From NCBI GenBank assembly GCA_021204285.1, contig JAJPZP010000151.1:9734-23344 (forward strand): a stretch of 13,611 nt of DNA, in the 5' to 3' direction. Below are positions 6,758-12,806 of the stretch, piece after piece; the stretch's first letter is position 1; each line of letters opens with the position of its first letter. The DNA comes from Lachnospiraceae bacterium. Its GTDB lineage: Bacteria > Bacillota > Clostridia > Lachnospirales > Lachnospiraceae. The notes beneath the pieces are model-generated. The model made no database searches. It saw only the letters and a program-made list of their open reading frames with translations, and was not told the DNA's origin. The translations under genes were made by a program, and so were the position numbers.

Positions 6758-7498
6758 TCATTCATATTTTACTATTTCTTTTCGCAGCCTTCCGATAATC
6801 TTCTTTTCCAGGCGCGAGATGTAGGACTGCGAGATGCCGAGCCGGTCCGCGACCTCTTTCTGGGTCATCTCACGCCCCATAGGATGGCGCAGTCCGAAGC
6901 GCAGCTCGATGATCGTCTTCTCACGCTGGTTCAGCCTGGAGAGCGCTTTGCGCAGCAATTTACGCTCCACCTCATTTTCCAGATCCCGGTAAATAATATC
7001 CGCGTCTGTGCCCAGAATATCGGAGAGCAGCAGTTCATTTCCGTCCCAGTCCACATTCAGCGGCTCGTCAATCGACACTTCCATGCGCAGCTTGCTGTTT
7101 CGTCTGAGATACATCAATATCTCATTTTCGATACAGCGCGACGCATAGGTTGCAAGTTTGATATTTTTACCTCGATTGAAAGTGTTGATCGCTTTGATCA
7201 GACCGATCGTCCCGATCGAGATCAGATCCTCCACCCCGATCCCGGTGTTTTCAAATTTCTTTGCGATATACACGACCAATCGCAGATTGTGCTCGATCAG
7301 CCTGTCTCTTGCTTCTTCGCTCTGCTCCCCTTCCAGCCCCAGAATTGCTGCGGCTTCCTCCTCGGCGCCAAGCGGCGGCGGAAGGATCTCTGATCCACCA
7401 ATGTAATGAATTTCACCTTTGCGGGCGAACAGCATCGTCTTCAGACGCGGAGCCACCTTGAGCTGAATCTGACGCGGAACTGTCACTTTAAATATCAT
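6758..7498 (-). CDS. sigE: Mother-cell sigma factor SigE (pro-sigma-E)
   Basis: A 246-residue sigma-70 family protein of the SigE type. It directs early mother-cell transcription during sporulation after processing by SpoIIGA. The first 30 or so residues are a basic, amphipathic pro-sequence. The processing region is recognisable as [16 protein letters not shown] (28-43). Region 2 includes [21 protein letters not shown] sequence and [17 protein letters not shown]. Region 4 ends in the helix-turn-helix [23 protein letters not shown] 7498 follows AGGAGG (7504-7509), and the spoIIGA TAG stop (7510-7512) abuts that site, so the two genes are tightly coupled. No frame disruption is seen. It is convergent with sigG, so read-through from the spoIIG promoter would be antisense to sigG rather than co-transcribing it. 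Confidence 0.96.
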   Translation of the reverse strand: MIFKVTVPRQIQLKVAPRLKTMLFARKGEIHYIGGSEILPPPLGAEEEAAAILGLEGEQSEEARDRLIEHNLRLVVYIAKKFENTGIGVEDLISIGTIGLIKAINTFNRGKNIKLATYASRCIENEILMYLRRNSKLRMEVSIDEPLNVDWDGNELLLSDILGTDADIIYRDLENEVERKLLRKALSRLNQREKTIIELRFGLRHPMGREMTQKEVADRLGISQSYISRLEKKIIGRLRKEIVKYE

Positions 7499-7509
7499 GC
7501 TTGCCTCCT

Positions 7510-8289
7510 CTACGAGGGAAGCAGGTCCCGATGAAGTATAAGCGCGTAGGAATTCCGGCTGCGCCGCATACAGGCTACCATTGGCTGCTTCAGCGTACGC
7601 ATCCCATCCGCATCCCGGATCTCCATACTGTCCAGAAAATATGCTCTCAGAACACCGCTCTGTGTGATCGTTCGATATGGGATCATGCGCGGCGGCTGTG
7701 CCCTGCCTGCTCCGGTCAGCAGCTTTTCCAGAAGTTCCGGCGCGAGGATGCTAACCGGGCGGCCGCTGATCGGATCGTAGAGCCCGTTTCCGGTATCATA
7801 AAAGCCCTCGACCGTGACCCTGCATTCCCCGCAGACAAGCGTTGCCTCACAGCTCAATGCAGCCAGCCTTTTCTGTCGGTTCAGCAACCACTGTGCCGCA
7901 TACAGAAAGAGGCAGGCCGCCGTGTCGGCAGCCGTAAACCAGAGCCCGCAGAGCGGATGAAACTGCGCGAGATAGCGGAGCAGGCCGTTCAGAAGAAAGC
8001 TTTCCAGATACAGAGTCAGAAACGTTCCGCAGAATTTCCCGCTTTTCCGAAATGCAACAACAGACATCACCGCGCAGAGCGCCAGTGTTCCGGTCAAATA
8101 TCCGATTCCGTTTATGTATGCCGAAAAAACAGTCAGCGCGCAGGCTCCCAGCGACCCCAATAGCGCGGCCAGCACTATCCTTTTTTTTCGCACCCGCAGA
8201 TGCAGGAAGCCCGCGGTCAGCAGAAGAATTGCCGCGTCCATCCAGAGGTTTTCCGCAAAGAGAATGTCTACATATACTTCATAATACAC
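7510..8289 (-). CDS. spoIIGA: Sporulation sigma-E processing protease SpoIIGA
   Basis: A membrane-embedded aspartic protease that cleaves the pro-sequence of sigma-E in the mother cell. The N-terminal half shows five hydrophobic segments at about 10-30, 37-55, 62-80, 86-107 and 115-136. The C-terminal protease domain carries [17 protein letters not shown] (163-179) with catalytic Asp165, then IPYRTI and [10 protein letters not shown] typical of the family. At 259 residues it is shorter than the roughly 309-residue B. subtilis protein. The start is GTG (8287-8289), supported by GAGGG at 8296-8300. It is paired with sigE just downstream, and a Spo0A-type promoter lies upstream. Confidence 0.93.
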   Translation of the reverse strand: MYYEVYVDILFAENLWMDAAILLLTAGFLHLRVRKKRIVLAALLGSLGACALTVFSAYINGIGYLTGTLALCAVMSVVAFRKSGKFCGTFLTLYLESFLLNGLLRYLAQFHPLCGLWFTAADTAACLFLYAAQWLLNRQKRLAALSCEATLVCGECRVTVEGFYDTGNGLYDPISGRPVSILAPELLEKLLTGAGRAQPPRMIPYRTITQSGVLRAYFLDSMEIRDADGMRTLKQPMVACMRRSRNSYALILHRDLLPS

Positions 8290-8317
8290 TTGCTGCCCTC
8301 TTACTTGTGCTGACCTT

Positions 8318-8350
8318 ATTATAAAAAAAAGCCCGCGCGAGGCCTGTCAT
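8318..8350 (-). promoter_or_regulatory. Long-spacer promoter for spoIIGA-sigE
   Basis: A perfect TATAAT (complement of 8318-8323) and ATGACA (complement of 8345-8350, 5 of 6 to TTGACA) are separated by 21 bases. The B. subtilis spoIIG promoter is known for near-consensus boxes with an overlong 22-base spacer that needs Spo0A. The spacer here contains a GC-rich stretch and a T7 run, which could also serve as a weak terminator. The predicted leader is about 22 bases, ending with GAGGG before the GTG start. Confidence 0.65.
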
Positions 8351-8357
8351 ACGCTGT

Positions 8358-8364
8358 TGTCGAA
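8358..8364 (+). promoter_or_regulatory. Spo0A box (perfect TGTCGAA)
   Basis: An exact match to the 0A-box core TGTCGAA, in the plus-strand orientation, ending 7 bases upstream of the -35 element of the spoIIGA promoter. This is where activation by phosphorylated Spo0A would be expected. A 7-base match can occur by chance, but its placement supports it. Confidence 0.6.
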
Positions 8365-8385
8365 ACTACGGTTCTTTCGCGTGAA

Positions 8386-8392
8386 ATCGACA
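8386..8392 (-). promoter_or_regulatory. Second, one-mismatch Spo0A box
   Basis: TGTCGAT on the minus strand, 6 of 7 to the 0A-box core, placed 21 bases upstream of the perfect box and in inverted orientation. Confidence 0.4.
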
Positions 8393-8409
8393 GCGCCGCT
8401 TTCCTCTTC

Positions 8410-8424
8410 CGGCAATTTTTGCCG
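8410..8424. repeat. Perfect small inverted repeat CGGCAA-TTT-TTGCCG
   Basis: A 6-bp stem and 3-base loop in the 236-base gap between spoIIGA and aroE. On the plus strand it is followed by T-rich sequence (CTCTTTATTTTG), as for a plus-strand terminator, but no plus-strand gene precedes it. The rest of the gap holds the aroE terminator and the spoIIGA promoter region. No credible gene is seen there. Confidence 0.5.
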
Positions 8425-8453
8425 CTCTTTATTTTGCTTTTTGTTTCCGGAAC

Positions 8454-8499
8454 AGAAAAAACATACGCCCCTGACTGCGCACTGGACAGCCGGAGGCGT
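8454..8499 (-). terminator. Probable terminator downstream of aroE
   Basis: On the minus strand ACGCCTCC (complement of 8492-8499) pairs with GGGGCGT (complement of 8465-8471) with one bulge, followed by ATGTTTTTTC. It lies 26 bases after the aroE stop. Confidence 0.55.
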
Positions 8500-8525
8500 T
8501 CTTTATCGTGAGATTTCAATTTTTA

Positions 8526-9395
8526 TTACCGAAAATACTTCTCTTTAATCAGCCCGACCGGCATCTTCTTTCCGGTCCAGAGTTCAAAGGCGTAAGCCCC
8601 CTGATAGAGGAGCATGTACATCCCATTGAAGGCGGGACAACCCGCCTGTTCCGCCATCTCAAGCAGCCTCGTCTTACGTGGATTGTAAATCACGTCGGAG
8701 ACGATCAGCTCCGGACGCAGGAAACTCTTATCCGGAATCAGACAGCCCTCCTCGTGCGGACTCATGCCGACCGAGGAAGCGTTGACGAGGATTGCACTCT
8801 CACCGATGCTCTTTCTCATCTGCGCCTCGTCGCGCAGCTCATACATGCTGACGCGGCAGGAGGTTCCTGCGTTCACACGGTCGACGACCTCGCGGATGGC
8901 GTCCCAGGATGCGCCGTGCCGGGCGATCAGATCGATCGCGCTCACCCCGTCAAGTGCCGCCTGTGCAACGATTGAGGAGGCCGCACCGCCGGATCCCAGC
9001 AGCGTCATTTTCTTTCCCTTAATGTCATAGCCCGCATCCGCTACCGCGGCCATATAGCCCTTTCCGTCTGTATTGTATCCGGTCAGCACGCCCTTCTCCT
9101 GCACGACTGTATTTACCGCTCCGATCAGCTTCGCCTCCTCAGAGAGCTGATCTGCACGCTCGTACATAAGCCTTTTGTGCGGCATCGTACAGTTCCAGCC
9201 ACGCGCGTTCATTGCTGTAAGACCGCCTACCGCCACATCGAACCGCTCAGGAGAAATGTCAAACGCCAGATAGACATAATCCAGTCCGTAATAGGCGAAG
9301 GCCTCGTTGTGCATGGCCGGGGAAATGCTGTGTGCGACCGGGCTGCCGAGCAGGCAGAGCAACTCCGTGTGTCCGGTAATCGGTAACTGGTTCAT
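8526..9395 (-). CDS. aroE: Shikimate dehydrogenase, YdiB-like
   Basis: A 289-residue NAD(P)-dependent shikimate dehydrogenase (3-dehydroshikimate to shikimate). Substrate-domain motifs are SISPAMHN (23-30), catalytic Lys74 in CTMPHKRLM, and NTDG with Asp110 (108-111). The Rossmann loop is GSGGAAS (134-140). The C-terminus has LLYQGAYAFELWTGK. Segments such as AKLIGAVNTVV, GYDIKGK, VYNP-like IYNP and LWTGK match E. coli YdiB (quinate/shikimate dehydrogenase) better than AroE, whose lysine motif is VTVPFK. The cofactor preference therefore may be NAD or mixed. The start at ATG 9395 is chosen over an in-frame ATG at 9416 because GAGGAGGAGA lies at 9401-9410, while the earlier ATG sits inside the ftsZ terminator. 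A role in quinate use is possible, but it is the only such gene visible. Confidence 0.9.
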   Translation of the reverse strand: MNQLPITGHTELLCLLGSPVAHSISPAMHNEAFAYYGLDYVYLAFDISPERFDVAVGGLTAMNARGWNCTMPHKRLMYERADQLSEEAKLIGAVNTVVQEKGVLTGYNTDGKGYMAAVADAGYDIKGKKMTLLGSGGAASSIVAQAALDGVSAIDLIARHGASWDAIREVVDRVNAGTSCRVSMYELRDEAQMRKSIGESAILVNASSVGMSPHEEGCLIPDKSFLRPELIVSDVIYNPRKTRLLEMAEQAGCPAFNGMYMLLYQGAYAFELWTGKKMPVGLIKEKYFR

Positions 9396-9400
9396 ATCCT

Positions 9401-9410
9401 TCTCCTCCTC
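9401..9410 (-). promoter_or_regulatory. Ribosome binding site deciding the aroE start
   Basis: GAGGAGGAGA on the minus strand, 5 bases before ATG 9395. It lies inside the longer open frame and so excludes the upstream ATG at 9416 as the start. Confidence 0.8.
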
Positions 9411-9414
9411 ATAC

Positions 9415-9454
9415 ATAAAAAGGCCGCCCGGAACCCTGTCCCGCCGACGGCCTT
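9415..9454 (-). terminator. Intrinsic terminator downstream of ftsZ
   Basis: AAGGCCG (complement of 9448-9454) pairs perfectly with CGGCCTT (complement of 9420-9426) over a GC-rich loop, followed by TTTT. It begins 8 bases after the ftsZ stop and separates ftsZ from aroE. Confidence 0.85.
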
Positions 9455-9462
9455 GACAAATC

Positions 9463-10617
9463 CTATCTGTTTTTCTGGAAGAACTGCGGAATCTTGATCT
9501 CCTGCTCCTCCACGCTGCTCTCCGGCTTCTTAAAGGTCTTCAGGCCCGGCAGCGGCTGTACCTGCGGTTCCTTCGGCGGAGTCGGCGTCTTCAGCTTCGT
9601 TCCTCCCGGCTGGCTCTGCGCACTCTGTACCGGATGGTAAGACTGTGGAATCACAGACTTACTGTTCACATCCTGGAGCCCGGTCGCGATCACCGTAATG
9701 CTGACTTCGTCTGTATTGCTGGAATCATACATCGCACCAAAGATTACATTCGCATCCTCACCAACCTGCTCCTGCACATAGCTCGCAGCCTCGTTGGCAT
9801 CAATCAGGGAAATGTCACCGGACACATTGATAATCACATGGCTCGCACCGGTAATCGTCGTCTCAAGCAGCGGACTCGTAACCGCCTGCTTCACCGCCTC
9901 CATCGCCTTGTCATCGCCCCTGGCCGTGCCAATACCGATGTGCGCGATGCCTTTATCGGTCATGACCGTCTGTACGTCCGCGAAGTCCAGATTGATAAGC
10001 GCCGGCATATTAATGAGATCGGTAATACCCTGCACCGCCTGCTGCAATACCTCATCGGCTTTTTTCAAAGCCTCCGGCATCGTCGTTCTGCGGTCAACGA
10101 TCTCAAGCAGCTTATCATTCGGTATAACAATCAGCGTGTCTACGGCCTCTTTTAACTTTTCAATACCCTGCAGTGCGTTGTTCATACGCTGCCGGGCCTC
10201 AAAACGAAAGGGCTTCGTCACAACACCTACTGTCAGGATACCCATCTCCTTCGCCGCCTTCGCGAGCACCGGAGTCGCGCCGGTACCGGTACCTCCGCCC
10301 ATACCGCAGGTGACGAATACCATATCCGCTCCCTGTATCGCTTCCTTCAGTTCTTCAATACTTTCCTCGGCAGCCTTCTCGCCGACCTCCGGCTTCGCCC
10401 CTGCTCCAAGCCCCTTTGTCAGCTTTTCGCCGATCTGTATGGTAACCGGCGCTTTGCAGAGCTTCAATGCCTGCTTATCGGTATTCACCCCGATGAACTC
10501 CACTCCGCCGATCTGTTCCTCTACCATTCTATTTACAGCGTTATTACCGGCTCCACCGATACCGACCACGATAATCCGTGCAGCAGATTCCGCTTCATTC
10601 GTCATAATCTCCAACAA
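9463..10617 (-). CDS. ftsZ: Cell division GTPase FtsZ
   Basis: Tubulin-like GTPase that polymerises into the Z ring. Counting from TTG 10617 it is 384 residues, normal for the family. Motifs are [11 protein letters not shown] (21-31), the tubulin signature GGGTGTG (107-113), the FRFEARQRM region (137-145), and the T7 loop NLDFADV (209-215) with catalytic Asp211 and Asp214. A low-complexity linker rich in P, Q and K follows (about 325-370), and the C-terminal peptide is [12 protein letters not shown], which would bind FtsA/SepF/ZapA-type partners. The start is TTG 10617, because AAGGAGG (10626-10632) lies 8 bases upstream and the protein then begins MLEI, as in related FtsZ. The in-frame GTG at 10641 has no ribosome site and would place the Shine-Dalgarno inside the coding region. 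It has its own promoter and a terminator. The stop is TAG. Confidence 0.97.
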   Translation of the reverse strand: MLEIMTNEAESAARIIVVGIGGAGNNAVNRMVEEQIGGVEFIGVNTDKQALKLCKAPVTIQIGEKLTKGLGAGAKPEVGEKAAEESIEELKEAIQGADMVFVTCGMGGGTGTGATPVLAKAAKEMGILTVGVVTKPFRFEARQRMNNALQGIEKLKEAVDTLIVIPNDKLLEIVDRRTTMPEALKKADEVLQQAVQGITDLINMPALINLDFADVQTVMTDKGIAHIGIGTARGDDKAMEAVKQAVTSPLLETTITGASHVIINVSGDISLIDANEAASYVQEQVGEDANVIFGAMYDSSNTDEVSITVIATGLQDVNSKSVIPQSYHPVQSAQSQPGGTKLKTPTPPKEPQVQPLPGLKTFKKPESSVEEQEIKIPQFFQKNR

Positions 10618-10625
10618 GGTTGTGT

Positions 10626-10632
10626 CCTCCTT
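10626..10632 (-). promoter_or_regulatory. Ribosome binding site deciding the ftsZ TTG start
   Basis: AAGGAGG on the minus strand with an 8-base spacer to TTG 10617. The first ATG (10605) would be 20 bases away, too far. Confidence 0.8.
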
Positions 10633-10660
10633 CAAACCCACGTAAACTTACACTGTATTT

Positions 10661-10689
10661 ATCATAGCTTTTTTTTCACAATAACGCAA
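10661..10689 (-). promoter_or_regulatory. Sigma-A promoter candidate for ftsZ
   Basis: TATGAT (complement of 10661-10666, 5 of 6) and TTGCGT (complement of 10684-10689, TTG conserved) with a 17-base spacer. The sequence between and around is A/T rich. It gives a leader of about 37 bases. Confidence 0.5.
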
Positions 10690-10724
10690 CAGTAATTTTA
10701 AACTTTTTTCACATTTTCGGGCAA

Positions 10725-10793
10725 TTATTTTGCCTCCTCCAACGAGATATGGGTGCTCTCGTCGGTATAATTTTCAATTTGTAGTGTTCCGGA
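10725..10793 (-). other. In-frame ftsQ C-terminal remnant beyond a premature TGA
   Basis: Directly after the ftsQ TGA (10794-10796) the same frame stays open for 22 codons to TAA (10725-10727). They encode SGTLQIENYTDESTHISLEE and two more residues. This reads like the normal C-terminus of Lachnospiraceae FtsQ/DivIB (SGTLxxENY..). An inverted repeat ACGAGA/TCTCGT and a GGAGGAGG that mimics a ribosome site both fall inside these codons and are explained by them. Confidence 0.7.
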
Positions 10794-11462
10794 TCATCCT
10801 TCGAGATCCGATTCGAGCTGTTTGAGGCGGGAAATCTTCTCATCAAGATAATCTCCCTCCCCCAGTTCCACCGTCACATCACCCAGTTCAAGGTACAGTT
10901 CCGAAGAACTGCCAAAACGTATTTCATCAGGGACCAGATCATATTTGGAAAGAAGCTGCGTGAGATTCAGGATCGTATTAAAGATATCCGGATCCGGCAC
11001 ATTCAGCGCCTCATACATGGCAAGCTCGTCAAAGGAAATACCGCTGATCAGCGGAACACCCTCCATCACCTCATCAGAGCTCTCTACCACGATCCCATCC
11101 TTGTCAAAATAGACGTTTTTTCCAAGATATTTCACATAGCCGACGATCTCCTTCTCATAAACACGGATCGTGATACTGCTGAAGGAATCAATCTCAATAT
11201 CAAATGTATCAATAAAGGGGATCTCCGGCTGCTCCATATATTTATAACGGAAATAAAGATACAGGGTATTGCGGGATATGCCGTCGCCGATCACAAGGTT
11301 CGCGATCTCCTCATTCGTATAGTATTCATTTCCACTGACCGTCACCTCGCGAACCCGGAAAATACCAAGCACAGAAAGAAGCAGTACCGCAATAATCGCC
11401 AGTACCGCTGTCGCTATGATAAGACCCTTCCGGCCTTTTTTTGATCTTACTGTATCCGCCAT
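10794..11462 (-). CDS. ftsQ: Cell division protein FtsQ/DivIB, C-terminally truncated
   Basis: A 222-residue bitopic division protein. It has a short basic cytoplasmic tail (RSKKGRKG), one membrane span at about 14-35, then an extracytoplasmic POTRA domain beginning FRVREVTVSGNEYYTNEEI and a beta domain with ITIRVYEKEIVGYVKY and VYFDKDG. It scaffolds the FtsL/FtsB divisome subcomplex. It ends at TGA right after DLEG, but homologous-looking sequence continues in frame for 22 codons, so the ancestral protein was probably 245 residues. Loss of the tail may be tolerated, since it follows the main folded domain. ATG 11462 has a weak AGGAAA site. The gene lies 34 bases after murA on the same strand. 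Confidence 0.88.
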   Translation of the reverse strand: MADTVRSKKGRKGLIIATAVLAIIAVLLLSVLGIFRVREVTVSGNEYYTNEEIANLVIGDGISRNTLYLYFRYKYMEQPEIPFIDTFDIEIDSFSSITIRVYEKEIVGYVKYLGKNVYFDKDGIVVESSDEVMEGVPLISGISFDELAMYEALNVPDPDIFNTILNLTQLLSKYDLVPDEIRFGSSSELYLELGDVTVELGEGDYLDEKISRLKQLESDLEG

Positions 11463-11496
11463 GCCTGTTTCTTTTCCTGATCTGATGTATTGTTAT

Positions 11497-12753
11497 TCAG
11501 TGTAACACAATTCCCAGTTTTTTTAAATCCCCCTGTATATCCTCATAGCCTCTTTTCACAAATTCCATCCCACTAATATCCGTCTTTCCCTCTGCAGCGA
11601 GCGCCGCCATGATGAGCGCGGCACCGCCGCGCAGCTCCCTGGCCCTGACATGCGCACCATGTAGCCTTGCCTCTCCCTCGATCACTGCCAGAGAACCCTC
11701 CGTGTAGATTCCCACGCCCATTTTCAATAACTCAGGCGCCACCTGGAATCTCGCCTCAAAAATTTTTTCTTCCAATATTCTCGGGCCGGAAGCTATGGAA
11801 AGTGCGGCCATCAACGCGGACTGCAGGTCTGTCGGAAAGCCTGGGAATGGCGCGGTCGCAAGCCAGGGAACCGGTTGAATCTTTCCATCCATTTTCACGG
11901 CAATACCGTTCTGATCTGTCTGTATCTCAACTTTGGCGCCCAGTTCTTCCAGAATATGTGGCAGAATTCCCAGGTGCGCCGTCGGCACATGAAGGAGACG
12001 AATCTCACCGCCGGTCATAACCGCGCCCAAAAGATAGGTACCCGCCACGATGCGATCGGATGGAACGATATACTCTGCCGCGTGGAGCCGTTCCACTCCC
12101 TTCACCCTTATCACTGATGTACCCGTTCCCTCAATATGCGCTCCCATTTTCTGGAGAAAACCCGCCAGCGCTGCGATCTCCGGTTCCCGTGCTGCACCAC
12201 GGATCACCGTATGACCTTCCGCGAGCGTCGCCGCCATCAGGATATTTTCTGTCGCCCCGACGCTCGGAAAATCAAGTGTGATATCCGCGCCATGCAGCTT
12301 TCTCGCATAACCGGACAGCGTGTGCTCCTTATGCTCGAACACTGCTCCAAGCTGCTGTAGCCCTTTCAGATGCAGATCAATCGGACGTTTCCCGATCGTA
12401 CAACCGCCCGGATAGGGAATTTCGACCGCATGTAACCTGCCAAGAATGCTTCCGAGCAATGTGACGCCTGCACGCATTTTCCCAGCTCCGCTCCCTTTCA
12501 GGCTGCAGCGGTCCGCGCCGCGCGTATCAACGATCAGCATGTGGCCCTCCCGGTGTGTGAGGCAGCCAGCGTCTGAGAGCAGCTCCAGCATATGGTCTAC
12601 ATCTGTGATCTGCGGACAATGATGAAGAATATAGACGCCCTCCACCAGCAGCATGGCCGCCAGCATCGGCAGCGCCGCGTTTTTCGAGCCCTGCACGAGA
12701 AGCTCCCCGCACATCCACTGCGGCCCGGTCATTTCCAGTCTGTCGTCTTCCAA
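11497..12753 (-). CDS. murA: UDP-N-acetylglucosamine 1-carboxyvinyltransferase
   Basis: First committed step of peptidoglycan synthesis, transferring enolpyruvate from PEP to UDP-GlcNAc; the target of fosfomycin. At 418 residues it is normal length. Key residues are Lys24-Asn25 in SKNAALP, Arg94 in MRAGV, the catalytic Cys118 in PGGCTIGKRPIDLHLKG (Cys present, so fosfomycin-sensitive type), Asp309 in GFPTDLQSA and Arg375 in ELRGGAAL. It ends in the usual KRGYEDI...LKKLG pattern. The start is TTG (12751-12753), supported by GGAGGA at 12760-12765. The next in-frame ATG, seven codons on, is too far from that site. It follows ftsW by 53 bases and precedes ftsQ, all on the minus strand. Confidence 0.95.
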   Translation of the reverse strand: MEDDRLEMTGPQWMCGELLVQGSKNAALPMLAAMLLVEGVYILHHCPQITDVDHMLELLSDAGCLTHREGHMLIVDTRGADRCSLKGSGAGKMRAGVTLLGSILGRLHAVEIPYPGGCTIGKRPIDLHLKGLQQLGAVFEHKEHTLSGYARKLHGADITLDFPSVGATENILMAATLAEGHTVIRGAAREPEIAALAGFLQKMGAHIEGTGTSVIRVKGVERLHAAEYIVPSDRIVAGTYLLGAVMTGGEIRLLHVPTAHLGILPHILEELGAKVEIQTDQNGIAVKMDGKIQPVPWLATAPFPGFPTDLQSALMAALSIASGPRILEEKIFEARFQVAPELLKMGVGIYTEGSLAVIEGEARLHGAHVRARELRGGAALIMAALAAEGKTDISGMEFVKRGYEDIQGDLKKLGIVLH

Positions 12754-12759
12754 AATCTC

Positions 12760-12765
12760 TCCTCC
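12760..12765 (-). promoter_or_regulatory. Ribosome binding site supporting the murA TTG start
   Basis: GGAGGA on the minus strand, 6 bases before TTG 12753. Confidence 0.7.
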
Positions 12766-12806
12766 AAAACCCGGCGCTATACCACAGTATATGCAGACCA
12801 GGCACG

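Noticed and set aside
8319..8519. Minus-strand 66-codon open frame between aroE and spoIIGA
   Set aside because: It overlaps the aroE terminator, the hairpin at 8410-8424 and the spoIIGA promoter, has no clear ribosome site and shows no recognisable motif.
9794..10645. Long plus-strand open frame antisense to ftsZ
   Set aside because: It mirrors the codon bias of ftsZ; the predicted protein is low-complexity Ser/Thr/Ile/Pro-rich with no recognisable domain or ribosome site.
10718..10742. Leader mini-ORF before ftsZ with GGAGGAGG and a TTG start
   Set aside because: The GGAGGAGG is explained as Leu-Glu-Glu-Ala codons of the interrupted ftsQ tail. The mini-ORF would have only eight codons.
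10743..10763. ACGAGA/TCTCGT inverted repeat as an operator or terminator before ftsZ
   Set aside because: It lies inside the ftsQ tail codons, has no T run after it, and a 6-bp repeat with 9-base loop is not unusual.
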